Shown in pieces: positions 1 to 9,106 of a DNA stretch of 64,000 nucleotides. The notes beneath the pieces are model-generated. The model was not told the DNA's origin. It ran no database searches and saw nothing but the letters and a program-made list of their open reading frames with translations. This stretch comes from Emcibacteraceae bacterium. GTDB taxonomy: Bacteria; Pseudomonadota; Alphaproteobacteria; Sphingomonadales; Emcibacteraceae. The stretch spans positions 41,770 through 105,769 of the forward strand of contig JANQJN010000078.1 of assembly GCA_028281625.1 (NCBI GenBank), read 5' to 3'. Every line of letters begins with the position of its first letter. The first letter of the stretch is position 1. Both the position numbers and the translations under genes were made by a program.

Positions 1-2
1 CT

Positions 3-722
3 TTCCGTGTTGGCTCAAGCGTTGCACTTAACGAATCCTTTAATGTCTACGCAAGTTATGCGGAAGCCTTTACCCCACAATCTGGTAACCGGCTGGATGG
101 ATCCCCTGTTGAGCCAGAGACAACAGAAGGTTTTGAGATCGGCATCAAGGGTTCGGCCATCGAAGACCGACTTTCATTTACGGCAGCATATTTCAACACT
201 GACCGTTCCAACGTTGCAGTGAGCTTCTTTACACCAGAAGAAGCCGTTTACTATGAAACAATTGGTAAGGCGCGTGCGCAAGGGTTTGAAATTACAACAA
301 ACTTTGAGCCGTTTTCTGGCTTTAACATGGGTGTGAACTATGGTTACACAGACAGCGATGTTATTGAAGCGGGTGACTTTGGCGATGTAACTTCAACAGC
401 ATTTCCAAAACACACTGCAAGTGCGCATTTCTCCTACGAAGTGCAAGATGGTGCTCTCGAAGGCCTCACGCTGGGTGGGAATGTGCGCAATGTCGGCTCA
501 CGTGAATCCATTGTTGCGGATGCAATTTTTGATGGCTACACGGTAATTGATCTGAATGCATCAATGCCCATTGACGACAACTTTAACATCGCGTTGAACG
601 TCATTAACCTGGGTGATAAGCTGTACCTTGAAAGTAATGGTGAAATTACCGGACGCGTGACAGGCCTATCAAGACTTGGCGCGCCGCGGACAGTTGTTGC
701 CACTGTTAGCGGAAGGTTTTAA
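3..722 (+). CDS. TonB-dependent outer-membrane receptor, C-terminal part (5' end outside window)
   Basis: The frame is open from the left edge, so only about 239 C-terminal residues of the barrel are seen. The segments YAEAFTPQSG and EPETTEGFEIGIKG near the left edge are typical of siderophore-receptor barrels, where the receptor imports a ferric chelate through the outer membrane using TonB-ExbBD energy. The protein ends in Gly-Arg-Phe; a terminal Phe is the usual BAM recognition residue. An overlapping ORF at 7-222 is in another frame and is a shadow. The TPR-sulfotransferase and PepSY protein that follow on the same strand are a frequent trio with iron receptors in alphaproteobacteria, so ferric siderophore uptake is the best guess; the ligand cannot be told from this fragment. 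Confidence 0.9.
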   Translation, partial: FRVGSSVALNESFNVYASYAEAFTPQSGNRLDGSPVEPETTEGFEIGIKGSAIEDRLSFTAAYFNTDRSNVAVSFFTPEEAVYYETIGKARAQGFEITTNFEPFSGFNMGVNYGYTDSDVIEAGDFGDVTSTAFPKHTASAHFSYEVQDGALEGLTLGGNVRNVGSRESIVADAIFDGYTVIDLNASMPIDDNFNIALNVINLGDKLYLESNGEITGRVTGLSRLGAPRTVVATVSGRF

Positions 723-764
723 CTCATCGCGCCGCAACCAAACCATAACAACCCGAATTCACCA

Positions 765-2225
765 ATGACCTCAGAAGATTGGTTTGAAAAAGGAAATGAA
801 TTTAAGCGCACTGGCAATCTTGCTGGTGCGCTTGACGCATATCGCATGTCCATAAAAATGAATGGTCATGTAGCGGCGCCTTGGATTGGGCTCGCAACTG
901 TGTTGGAGGCGAATAGCCAGTTTGAAGATGCCAGGGAATGTTTCCGACGCGCTACTTTGGCGGATCCCAACCACGTTGCGGCTCGCCTTTATCTTGCGAC
1001 ATCCCATAAGAATCTTGGTTATGTGGAAGATGCAGAAATAGAATATCAAAAAGCGCTTGAGCTTGATCCGCAGTCTTCGGACGCGTTTTTCGGACTTGGG
1101 GAGCTTTATGAGGATCTCGGTAAACCTGAAGAGGCCGCGAACGCTTATCGCAAAGCCATATCCATAGATGCCCCCAATTGCGATGCTCTTGCCAACCTTC
1201 TTGGTTTAGGTCGCCATATTGATATAAGCGCTGACATTGATGAAGCGAAGCGCCTTCTGGATAACTTGGATAAAAGGGAAAAAGCCCTTGTTGGCTACGG
1301 CCTGGGCAAAGCATATGAACAGAATAAGATTTATGATAAAGCCTTCGAAGCATACGCGATAGCCAATGCCGCCCGCAAAGAAGAGGCGGGTGCCTTTAAT
1401 CATGCTGTATTTGATAGTCGCATCGAAAAGCTGATAGATGTATTTTCTGAAAAGCTTTTTACTGATCGTTCGGATTGGGGAAATTATTCGGACAGACCAG
1501 TTTTCATTGTTGGCCTTCCGCGCTCCGGCACAACGCTGACGGAACAAATTATTGGCTCGCACCCTGAATGTTTTGGTGCGGGAGAGCTTAATGTTCTGAC
1601 CGATTTGGCAACCGCGACACCTGACAGACTTAACGATCCAAATACAAGATGGCCTGAGTGCGCAAATGAACTAAGTGAAACGCTGATATCCGATATTGGT
1701 CGCGATTATGTTTCCGCTTCTAGTGTACAAGCACCTTTTGACGTACGTCGCATCGTTGATAAACAACCCCTTAATTTCTGGCATTTGGGACTTGTGGCAC
1801 TGGCGCTCCCAAACGCCCGCATTATTCACTGTTCGCGCGATATTCGGGATTGCGGCTTTTCGATATTTTCTCAGAATTTCAATTTGCAGCAGCGCTGGGC
1901 AACCGATTTGAGCGATATTGGCCACTATTGGCAAGGTTACTCCCGACTGATGGAGCACTGGAAAAATGTGACGAACCTAGAAATATTGGATGTTTCGTAT
2001 GAAGAAACAATCAATGATACTGAAGCTCAGGCTCGCCGAATTTTGGAGTTTCTTGGTTTATCTTGGGATGACAGAGTTCTGGCTTTTCACGAAAATGAAA
2101 GGGCAGTTCAGACGCCTAGTCGTTGGCAGGTTCGCCAACCTATCTACACAAGCTCAAAGGCAAAATGGAAACGCTTTGAAGCGCATCTTGGGCCACTCAT
2201 TAAAGCCATGGAAAAACATCAATGA
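765..2225 (+). CDS. TPR-repeat sulfotransferase family protein
   Basis: A 486-residue protein. Residues about 1-150 form tandem tetratricopeptide repeats (for example the units around residues 37-70, 71-104 and 105-138). The rest is a P-loop sulfotransferase domain with the PAPS 5'-phosphosulfate loop PRSGTT at residues 252-257, and the 3'-phosphate segment IHCSRDIRDCGFSIF further on. Such proteins are common next to TonB receptors in Caulobacter- and Sphingomonas-like bacteria, but their acceptor is not known to me; a role in modifying a siderophore or the receptor partner is only inference. It starts at ATG 765, 42 bases after the receptor stop, and its stop overlaps the start of the PepSY gene by ATGA, so the three genes are probably one operon. 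No signal peptide is seen, so it should be cytoplasmic. Confidence 0.9.
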   Translation: MTSEDWFEKGNEFKRTGNLAGALDAYRMSIKMNGHVAAPWIGLATVLEANSQFEDARECFRRATLADPNHVAARLYLATSHKNLGYVEDAEIEYQKALELDPQSSDAFFGLGELYEDLGKPEEAANAYRKAISIDAPNCDALANLLGLGRHIDISADIDEAKRLLDNLDKREKALVGYGLGKAYEQNKIYDKAFEAYAIANAARKEEAGAFNHAVFDSRIEKLIDVFSEKLFTDRSDWGNYSDRPVFIVGLPRSGTTLTEQIIGSHPECFGAGELNVLTDLATATPDRLNDPNTRWPECANELSETLISDIGRDYVSASSVQAPFDVRRIVDKQPLNFWHLGLVALALPNARIIHCSRDIRDCGFSIFSQNFNLQQRWATDLSDIGHYWQGYSRLMEHWKNVTNLEILDVSYEETINDTEAQARRILEFLGLSWDDRVLAFHENERAVQTPSRWQVRQPIYTSSKAKWKRFEAHLGPLIKAMEKHQ

Positions 2226-3358
2226 AGTTTCGCTTACGTCCCACTCTTGTTGTCTGGCATCGCTGGTTTGGTTTGCTGGCAGCCATCTGGCTAATTTTAA
2301 TGGCCGTTACAGGTTCAATCATTGTTTTTTATGGCGAAGCCGATACCGCGCTGAACCCGGAAACAAGAACAGTGTCCACTACGCAACAGGGTTATGCACC
2401 GCTTGATGATGTTGTATCCAGTGCTGAAAACGACGTACCGGGGTCCTACGCAAGCTTTATCGATTTTCCTGAAGATCCAGAACGATCGCTGACGATTTTG
2501 TTAAGGGCGAAGCCAGGAGAGGAAAGCGAAGTCCGCGGCGCCCTTGAAGTTTTCCTCGATCCTTACAGAGCAGAAGTACTTGGGTATCGCGATCAAGGGA
2601 GGCCTGAGCTTAATAAAAATTTCATTATGGGAATCCTTTATCAACTTCATATTGATCTATTACTTGGGACGCCAATGGTGATCTTTCTGGGGGTGGTTTC
2701 ATTCTTTTGGTTTTTGGACCATTTTGTTGCGCTAATCTTGTCGTTTCCGACCCTCGCTAAATGGAAAAATAGCTTTATGGTCCGAGGCTCCAGACGAGGT
2801 CACAAGTTTAATTTCAGATTACACAGAGCTTCTGGTATTTGGCTGTTTCCAATTACGATGATGTTGTCTTTTTCGGGGGTTTACCTCAACCTGTATGAAC
2901 CCGTTGTGCATGTGGTAGAGGTCTTTTCTCCTATTACGCCTCGCTATGTTTGGCGTACCCCCGAACTAGAGCAGCCGGTTTTTGAACCGCAAGTATCCTT
3001 TGAGCAAGCTTCGGATATCGCAACCGACTATACTGGTGAAGGCCTTGATATGGTGCATTATTTTCCGGGACATGGTGTCTATCAATTCCGTGCGTTCAGC
3101 GAAGAATTGGATATGGATGGCATGGGGCGTCGTTATATTATTGTTGATGCGACGAGCGGTGATATTCTTGATGATGCGCATGCCAATGCCGGAACAGGCG
3201 GCGACAAATTTGTCTTATGGCAGTATGCACTGCACTCCGGTCGAGCATTTGGTTGGACCGGAAGGATCATCATTTTCCTATCCGGCATTGCGGTCACAGC
3301 ACTTTGTGTCACCGGGATATTAATCTGGTGGAAAAAGAAAAAAGCCAGAAGCAGCTAG
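2222..3358 (+). CDS. PepSY-associated transmembrane protein
   Basis: A 378-residue inner-membrane protein of the PepSY_TM family. The first helix (residues about 13-37) is preceded by the typical WHRW motif. Further hydrophobic segments lie near residues 140-180 and 195-225, and a last helix near 345-370 is followed by a Lys/Arg-rich tail. The large loop between the third and last helices holds the PepSY-like part. Family members next to siderophore receptors are thought to act in periplasmic or membrane iron reduction, but the reaction is not firmly established. The start codon overlaps the stop of the sulfotransferase gene (ATGA), indicating translational coupling and the same transcript. 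Confidence 0.88.
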   Translation: MKFRLRPTLVVWHRWFGLLAAIWLILMAVTGSIIVFYGEADTALNPETRTVSTTQQGYAPLDDVVSSAENDVPGSYASFIDFPEDPERSLTILLRAKPGEESEVRGALEVFLDPYRAEVLGYRDQGRPELNKNFIMGILYQLHIDLLLGTPMVIFLGVVSFFWFLDHFVALILSFPTLAKWKNSFMVRGSRRGHKFNFRLHRASGIWLFPITMMLSFSGVYLNLYEPVVHVVEVFSPITPRYVWRTPELEQPVFEPQVSFEQASDIATDYTGEGLDMVHYFPGHGVYQFRAFSEELDMDGMGRRYIIVDATSGDILDDAHANAGTGGDKFVLWQYALHSGRAFGWTGRIIIFLSGIAVTALCVTGILIWWKKKKARSS

Positions 3359-3423
3359 TGGTAACTAGTGGACAGGTCCTCAGCCCTCTGGAGTATAATA
3401 TAAACATCAAGACAACGGACCGC

Positions 3424-3455
3424 GAATGTCCGCTTTGGGTCGTAAGCAGACATTC
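3424..3455. repeat. Hairpin repeat with CTTTGGGTCG core
   Basis: The arms GAATGTC-C-GCTT and AAGC-A-GACATTC face each other around the loop TGGGTCGT, giving an 11-pair stem with one mismatch. The core CTTTGGGTCG recurs at about 17013 and 57570 on the plus strand, and at about 54598-54607 on the minus strand. This suggests a short dispersed palindromic element; an exported RNA or terminator function is not shown. Confidence 0.6.
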
Positions 3456-3511
3456 GTCAATTAGCTAAAAACCGCAGCGATAAACATTACTTTTGGGACG
3501 TTTGGGCGAAG

Positions 3512-3620
3512 AGGAGATTAGTTCGAATTCACTACGTGCCACCATCCATTCTCCTGCTAACCATGGTGTTTTTATCTCTATATGCTTAGTGCCTAAGTAT
3601 CAATGGGACAGGGCGTATAC
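3512..3620 (+). repeat. Dispersed intergenic repeat, copy A
   Basis: Positions 3551-3620 align without gaps to 27071-27140 with 56 of 70 bases equal. The block 3550-3579 matches 27070-27099 at 28 of 30. In both copies an AGGAGA (here 3512-3517) can pair with a TCTCCT (here 3550-3555) around a loop containing GTTCGAA and a CCACC/CACCG stretch. Neither copy codes for protein. It could be a structured RNA or a relic of a mobile element; neither is proven. Confidence 0.6.
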
Positions 3621-3946
3621 TTCAGAGAATTAGCGGATGGAGACGGTTATATTTTTTGGGTTTAACTGCATTCTCACCCAAAGTCTCTGTGGGTATTCAA
3701 AGTGCCCGCTGTTTTTAATTGAAATATAACTAACACTGATTTTTGTTTGCAGTATTTCTTATACAACATAAAAAAGTAGTTTTTATACAATGGTTTATCA
3801 TCTTCAAGGATAGAGGTATCTATTATATAAAGCTGTAACAGTTCGTTTTATGTATAAAGTCACTAAGGTGCACCTGTAAAACTCAGCAATTGCGTAACAA
3901 TTTTTATTCGTGCCAGATGTGTCATTATTGAGGATAAATTTAAGGT

Positions 3947-5206
3947 ATGAGCGATTACTCAGCGTTCTCACTGCTAAAGAATGCTTTTAGTGGACATAGA
4001 AACTGGAAGTCTGCCTGGCGCAAACCCGAGCCACGTGAAAACTATGAAGTGGTTATCATTGGTGGCGGTGGGCATGGATTAGCCACAGCGTATTATTTAG
4101 CAAAGATCTATGGTGTCAGAAACATTGCTGTCCTTGAAAAAGGTAACCTTGGCGGGGGCAATGTTGGAAGAAACACAACAATAGTTCGCTCCAATTATCT
4201 ACTGCCTGCAAACATTCGATTTTACGAATATTCAATGAAGCTTTGGGAAGGACTATCCCGGGAAATTAATTACAACGTCATGTTTTCTCAAAGAGGTGTA
4301 TTAAATCTGGCGCATACGCCTGGTCAGCTGGATGAGTATGCGCGCAGAGGGAATGCGATGCTCATGGAGGGCGCCGATGCGGAGTTATTAAGTAGAGAAG
4401 AGATCAGTAGAAGGATACCTGGCCTTTACACAGGTCAGGATACTCGATTTCCGATTTTGGGAGGATTAAACCAACCGCGTGCTGGAACAGCACGTCATGA
4501 CGCCATTGCTTGGGGTTACGCGCGTGCGGCAGATCGACAGGGCGTGGACATTATTGAAAATTGTGAAGTTATTGGATTTATCAAAGATGGCGATACCGTC
4601 ACGGGTCTTAATACAACTCGAGGTGAAATATCGGCCGCAAAGGTTGGTGTATCCGTTGCGGGGAGCACGTCTAATGTTATGAAATTGGCAGGAATTGATA
4701 AGCTTCCGATCGAATCCCATGTTCTGCAGGCATTTGTGACAGAGCCCTTAAAGCCGTTGATTGATACAGTGGTTACTTTTGGTGCAGGACACCTATACAT
4801 TTCGCAATCTGATAAAGGTGGATTGGTTTTCGGTGGAGATGTGGATGGTTACAATAGCTATGCCCAGCGAGGGAATTTACCGATATTTGAACATGTCGCG
4901 GCAGCGGCGGTAACAATGTTTCCTAATTTGTCACGCTTGCGCCTTCTCAGAAACTGGGGAGGAATTGTCGACATGTCGATGGATGGAAGCCCAATTATCT
5001 GCAAAGGGCCATTGCCAGGATTATATCTTAACGCAGGCTGGTGTTACGGTGGTTTTAAGGCGACACCTGCAGCAGGACACTGCTTCGCCCATACCATTGC
5101 CAAAGATGAGCCCCATGAACTTAATTCAAAATATACGCTGGACCGATTTTTTAATGGCAACGAACTTGATGAAAATGGGACCGGACCAATACCGGCGCTT
5201 CATTGA
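3947..5206 (+). CDS. soxB: Sarcosine oxidase beta subunit (SoxB-type; may be N-methylglutamate dehydrogenase subunit)
   Basis: A 419-residue flavoprotein of the DAO/SoxB family. It carries the dinucleotide motif IIGGGGHGLATAYYL at about residues 37-51 and the signature TARHDAIAWG. The His in that signature, residue 184, fits the His that binds FMN covalently in Corynebacterium SoxB. With SoxD, SoxA and SoxG it forms the heterotetramer that oxidatively demethylates sarcosine to glycine, passing the one-carbon unit to tetrahydrofolate. The homologous MgdABCD complex oxidises N-methylglutamate instead, and sequence by eye does not separate the two. The start at ATG 3947 has AAGG just upstream. 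It leads the soxBDAG operon. Confidence 0.93.
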   Translation: MSDYSAFSLLKNAFSGHRNWKSAWRKPEPRENYEVVIIGGGGHGLATAYYLAKIYGVRNIAVLEKGNLGGGNVGRNTTIVRSNYLLPANIRFYEYSMKLWEGLSREINYNVMFSQRGVLNLAHTPGQLDEYARRGNAMLMEGADAELLSREEISRRIPGLYTGQDTRFPILGGLNQPRAGTARHDAIAWGYARAADRQGVDIIENCEVIGFIKDGDTVTGLNTTRGEISAAKVGVSVAGSTSNVMKLAGIDKLPIESHVLQAFVTEPLKPLIDTVVTFGAGHLYISQSDKGGLVFGGDVDGYNSYAQRGNLPIFEHVAAAAVTMFPNLSRLRLLRNWGGIVDMSMDGSPIICKGPLPGLYLNAGWCYGGFKATPAAGHCFAHTIAKDEPHELNSKYTLDRFFNGNELDENGTGPIPALH

Positions 5207-5225
5207 TGAGGGTTAGGAACTGATT

Positions 5226-5507
5226 ATGAAGATAAAGTGCCCCATCTGTGGAAAAAGAGAAGCGAGTGAATATACTTATATTGGTGACGCTACTGTAAAA
5301 CGCCCCGATGTAAATAATACGGATGAACAAAGTTGGTTCGAGTATGTTTTTCAAAGGAGAAATCCACGTGGTGATCATGAAGAGCATTGGCAACATACCG
5401 CGGCTTGCCGCTCCATCTTAAAAGTTAAGCGCAATACGGTAACTCATAAGATTTCATCGGTAGATTTAGAAGGCCCGTGGCAGGGTCAGGGCGAGGAAAA
5501 TAATTGA
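5226..5507 (+). CDS. soxD: Sarcosine oxidase delta subunit (zinc-binding)
   Basis: A 93-residue subunit. It has Cys5-Pro-Ile-Cys8 near the N-terminus and His57 and Cys61 in HTAACRS, which match the four zinc ligands known in the Corynebacterium delta subunit. This small zinc protein contacts SoxB and SoxA in the heterotetramer and is not itself catalytic. AGGAAC upstream of ATG 5226 serves as ribosome binding site. It lies 19 bases after soxB, and its stop overlaps the soxA start. Confidence 0.92.
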   Translation: MKIKCPICGKREASEYTYIGDATVKRPDVNNTDEQSWFEYVFQRRNPRGDHEEHWQHTAACRSILKVKRNTVTHKISSVDLEGPWQGQGEENN

Positions 5508-8485
5508 TGAGTGGGTATCGGTTGAAAGACAGTGGTATCTATATCGATACTGCTCAAGAATTACGCTTCGAATTTGATGGGAAAAAATATGTCGGCTATC
5601 AAGGCGACACACTTGCTTCGGCGTTGCTGGCGAATGGCGTTACATTATTTGCGAGATCATTTAAATATCACCGACCGCGTGGTGTTTATACAGCGGGCCC
5701 TGAAGAACCAAATGCACTGGTGTCATTAAGGACAGGAGACCGACACGAACCAAATTGTCATGCAACCACCGTTGAACTTTACGATGGGTTGGTTGCGAGA
5801 AGCCAGAACGCCTGGCCGTCTTTGAATACAGATTTCATGGCAGTTAATCAATTTTTTGCGCCTCTGCTCATAGCAGGATTTTACTACAAGACATTTATGG
5901 GGACAGGGCAGAAGTTCTGGCATTTTTGCGAACATTTCATTCGTCGTGCCGCAGGAATGGGGCAGGGTGGTCTGAGCGCCGATCCGGATAAATATGAAAA
6001 AACAAACCATTTCACAGATGTGTTTATCATCGGAGGTGGCCCCGCGGGCCTGCTGGCAGCGGATACACTTGCCAAAATAGGCGCAAAGATAACTCTTGTG
6101 GAAGAGAGTAACAATTGGGGTGGGTCGTTATCGGAAGAAGAAGGGCTGATCAACGGCGAACCCGCTCTATACTGGGCTAACAATGTCGTTAAAATACTCA
6201 CTAAAAATGAAAAGGTTACAGTACTGCCGCGTACAACTGTCTATGGTTATTTCGATGATAATACACTCGGTGCAATTGAACGCGTTTCCGATCATAAACA
6301 AATGCCCAAAAACAACGAGCCAAGACAGCGGCATCATAAAATATTCGCAAAAAGAGTGATTATTGCGACGGGTAGTGTTGAACGTCCGATTGTGTTTGAA
6401 GGTAACGATATTCCTGGCGTAATGCTGGCTAATTCAGCGCTCCGTTATGCAAAAAGATATGGTGTAGCGGTTGGCAATAAAGTGGTTGTTTTTACGAACA
6501 ATGATGACGGTTATCATAGCGCAATAGAACTCAAAAAGATGGGCGTGAATATCATTGCTATGGTTGATCCTCGTTCAACACTGGATCCTGAACTTAAAAC
6601 GCAAATCGAAGAACAAAATATTGAACACCATCCGGGTTGCATGGTGACTTCAGCTAAGGGCGGCAAATCGCTTAACCATGTAAATATTGCTCACTTTAGT
6701 CGAGATAGCGGGTCTTCAGGCTCATTGCAAAGAATAAATGCTGATGTGTTGCTCATCGCAGGTGGCTATACGCCAACTATTAACTTGTGCAGTCAAATTG
6801 GAACTAAAGCTGATTTTGTAGAAGAAATTCAATCTTTTGTTCCAGGTGAGTCAACACAGCCTTTTGTTGCTTGTGGTGCAGCAAAAGGGCAACTTGATCT
6901 TGAATCTACATTGTGTGGTGCTGTTGAAGCGGCAGTTCAAACGGCAAAATATCTCAATCTAGATATCGATACACATCCTTCAATAAAAGTAGAAAAAGCA
7001 AACCGAAAAGCCATACCGTTTCCATTAACAGACATTCCATCGACTAATTCGAGCGCTAAAAAATTCATTGATCTTCAGCATGATGTAACGGTCAACGATT
7101 TAAAAATTGCTCACCGTGAAGGATTTAGCAGCGTCGAGCATCTTAAACGCTATACTACAATGGGTATGGCGGCGGATCAGGGCAAGACTTCAAATATGAA
7201 TGCGCTAGCCTTAATAGCAAAAGAGCGAGGGATATCTATCCCTGAAGCGGGAACCACAAGTTTTCGTGTGCCAAGTAAACCTGTGGCACTGGGGGCGCTT
7301 GCGGGTCGTGATGTTGGCAACCATTATCACGCACTTAGAAGAACGCCAGTGCACGAATGGCATATCAAAAATGGTGCAGAAATGGTGGATACAGGAGGTT
7401 GGCACCGGCCACGTGTATATAAAAAGGCGGGAGAATCATTATTCGAGGCATATTCGCGCGAAGCAAAGGCAGTGCGCAACAATGTTGGTATTGTCGATGT
7501 AACCAGCCTGGGAAAAATAGATGTTCAGGGGCCAGATGCAGCCGAATTTCTCGACCGGGTTTATGCCAATTCCTTCCAAAAGCTGCCTGTTGGAAAAGCT
7601 AAATATGGGATTATGTTGCGAGACGACGGTTATATTTTTGATGACGGTACAGTTTGGCGGCTCGGCGAGACACAGTTTTTGATGACCACGACAACGGTAA
7701 ATGCAGCAAGGGTCTTATCCGAGCTGGAGCGATTGTTATCCCTGTATTGGCCGGAATTAAAAGTGCATGTAAGTTCGCAATCTGATCAGTGGGCTGGAAT
7801 GGCGGTTGCTGGTCCAAAAAGTCGCTCGGTTCTTGAAAGCATTATAACTGATATGAGTTTCTCGGAGGAAGATTGCCCGGTAATGTCAGTACGAAAAGGT
7901 CGGATTGGAAAATGGCCTGTTATGGTGGCACGTTTATCTTTCTCGGGTGAGCGTGCCTACGAAATCCTTACTCCGAGGAATTACGGCTTGGACGTTTGGG
8001 AAGCGATCATGGATGCTGGAAAGCCTTTTGGGATTACTCCATATGGAACGGAATCGATGGGGGCTCTCAGGATTGAAAAGGGACATATTGGCGGTCCAGA
8101 AATGGATGGACGGACTACATTGGGTGATGTGGGAATGGAGCGTCTGTCTTCCAAAAAGGGATCTTATATAGGTTCGGTGCTCAAAAATCGACATGGCTTG
8201 AAAAGCGATGATCGAAAAACAATGGTCGGATTAATATCGGATGGCATTAAACCATTAAGACCTGGTTCGGTGGTGTTGAAAAATAATGAAATTGTGGGGC
8301 ACGTAACATCCGCAACATTTAGCCCTATACTCGATAAGAACATAGCACTCGCCTTAGTAAGAAAAGGCAAAAAACATATTGGAGAAAACCTTCAGGTTGT
8401 GTTTCCATTAAAAGATGAAGCATACAATGTAAGGGTGGTTGACCCCTGTTTTTATGACGCAGAAGGAAAACAATTATATGCCTGA
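5507..8485 (+). CDS. soxA: Sarcosine oxidase alpha subunit
   Basis: A 992-residue protein, the usual length for SoxA. Residues about 10-110 form the N-terminal ferredoxin-like domain. A Rossmann domain begins near residue 170 with DVFIIGGGPAGLLAA and holds the noncovalent FAD and NAD sites. From about residue 600 the C-terminus is a GcvT-like aminomethyltransferase fold, which binds tetrahydrofolate and traps the methyl-derived carbon as methylene-THF. ATG 5507 is chosen over the TTG three bases earlier, and it overlaps the last base of the soxD stop (TGATG). Alternative function: alpha subunit of N-methylglutamate dehydrogenase (MgdC/D type). Confidence 0.93.
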   Translation: MSGYRLKDSGIYIDTAQELRFEFDGKKYVGYQGDTLASALLANGVTLFARSFKYHRPRGVYTAGPEEPNALVSLRTGDRHEPNCHATTVELYDGLVARSQNAWPSLNTDFMAVNQFFAPLLIAGFYYKTFMGTGQKFWHFCEHFIRRAAGMGQGGLSADPDKYEKTNHFTDVFIIGGGPAGLLAADTLAKIGAKITLVEESNNWGGSLSEEEGLINGEPALYWANNVVKILTKNEKVTVLPRTTVYGYFDDNTLGAIERVSDHKQMPKNNEPRQRHHKIFAKRVIIATGSVERPIVFEGNDIPGVMLANSALRYAKRYGVAVGNKVVVFTNNDDGYHSAIELKKMGVNIIAMVDPRSTLDPELKTQIEEQNIEHHPGCMVTSAKGGKSLNHVNIAHFSRDSGSSGSLQRINADVLLIAGGYTPTINLCSQIGTKADFVEEIQSFVPGESTQPFVACGAAKGQLDLESTLCGAVEAAVQTAKYLNLDIDTHPSIKVEKANRKAIPFPLTDIPSTNSSAKKFIDLQHDVTVNDLKIAHREGFSSVEHLKRYTTMGMAADQGKTSNMNALALIAKERGISIPEAGTTSFRVPSKPVALGALAGRDVGNHYHALRRTPVHEWHIKNGAEMVDTGGWHRPRVYKKAGESLFEAYSREAKAVRNNVGIVDVTSLGKIDVQGPDAAEFLDRVYANSFQKLPVGKAKYGIMLRDDGYIFDDGTVWRLGETQFLMTTTTVNAARVLSELERLLSLYWPELKVHVSSQSDQWAGMAVAGPKSRSVLESIITDMSFSEEDCPVMSVRKGRIGKWPVMVARLSFSGERAYEILTPRNYGLDVWEAIMDAGKPFGITPYGTESMGALRIEKGHIGGPEMDGRTTLGDVGMERLSSKKGSYIGSVLKNRHGLKSDDRKTMVGLISDGIKPLRPGSVVLKNNEIVGHVTSATFSPILDKNIALALVRKGKKHIGENLQVVFPLKDEAYNVRVVDPCFYDAEGKQLYA

Positions 8486-9056
8486 GTTAAATTTTGCGGC
8501 CAATCAATTACAAAATCCCTATTTAGATCTAATTGATGAGGTAAATAACAATTGTGTAAAGCTGAATGAAGTGCAATTTGGTTTTGGTGTGTTGGTGAAA
8601 GCATGGCCGGACAGCTTTACTAAAGTGCAAGAACTATTGACGTCGTATCTGAAAGTGCAAGAAGTGCCGAGGCTGCGCAACTTTGTTAATCGACACAACA
8701 TTTACTGTGCATTCCTGGCCCCGGGTCAATTTATTATATTCGGTCACGAACCTAATATGATCGAAGAAATAGCGAACTTATTTGAGGCCGACATTGCTTC
8801 AGTATTGGATATCTCCCATTCAAGACGCTGTTTTAGATTGTCTGCTGCAAAAAGTACTTTAGTTCTGAACAAAGGACTACCGATTAATCTTGAAGATGAA
8901 GAATTCGGAATTGGAAAAGCTTTTCAGTCAACCATTCATTCAATGGGAGTTATAGTTTTCAAGACTGGTGCCGATGAATTTCTGATCTTCACTAGCGCAA
9001 GTTATTCAGTGAGTTTCGTTGAATGGTTATTTGAAGCTTCAGCCGAGTTTGGATAA
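8478..9056 (+). CDS. soxG: Sarcosine oxidase gamma subunit
   Basis: A 192-residue protein that closes the soxBDAG set by position and size, and by its GcvT-related single-domain look (for example VKAWPDSFTKVQELL and FRLSAAKSTLVLNKG). The gamma subunit packs on the alpha subunit and shapes the folate site. ATG 8478 is chosen because AGGAAAA lies just upstream and it overlaps the soxA end by eight bases; a longer frame from 8439 lies wholly inside soxA. Divergence is high, as is usual for SoxG. It ends 51 bases before the convergent ggt gene. Confidence 0.85.
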   Translation: MPELNFAANQLQNPYLDLIDEVNNNCVKLNEVQFGFGVLVKAWPDSFTKVQELLTSYLKVQEVPRLRNFVNRHNIYCAFLAPGQFIIFGHEPNMIEEIANLFEADIASVLDISHSRRCFRLSAAKSTLVLNKGLPINLEDEEFGIGKAFQSTIHSMGVIVFKTGADEFLIFTSASYSVSFVEWLFEASAEFG

Positions 9057-9106
9057 TACAACTCGACTGATTGAAATAGTGCAGTAATGAATTCAATCGA
9101 ACTTGG

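Larger units (their letters stand above)
3359..3946. other. Intergenic region with two repeat elements
   Basis: There is no credible gene in these 588 bases. The left part holds a hairpin repeat (3424-3455) and a second dispersed repeat (about 3512-3620). The right part (about 3700-3946) is AT-rich and should carry the promoter of the sox operon, but no clear -35/-10 pair could be fixed by eye. Confidence 0.7.

Noticed and set aside
7-222. ORF of 71 aa at the left edge
   Set aside because: It is out of frame with the receptor C-terminal part, which is open from position 3 with clear barrel sequence.
952-1562. Two minus-strand ORFs of 133 and 118 aa
   Set aside because: Both are antisense shadows of the TPR-sulfotransferase gene.
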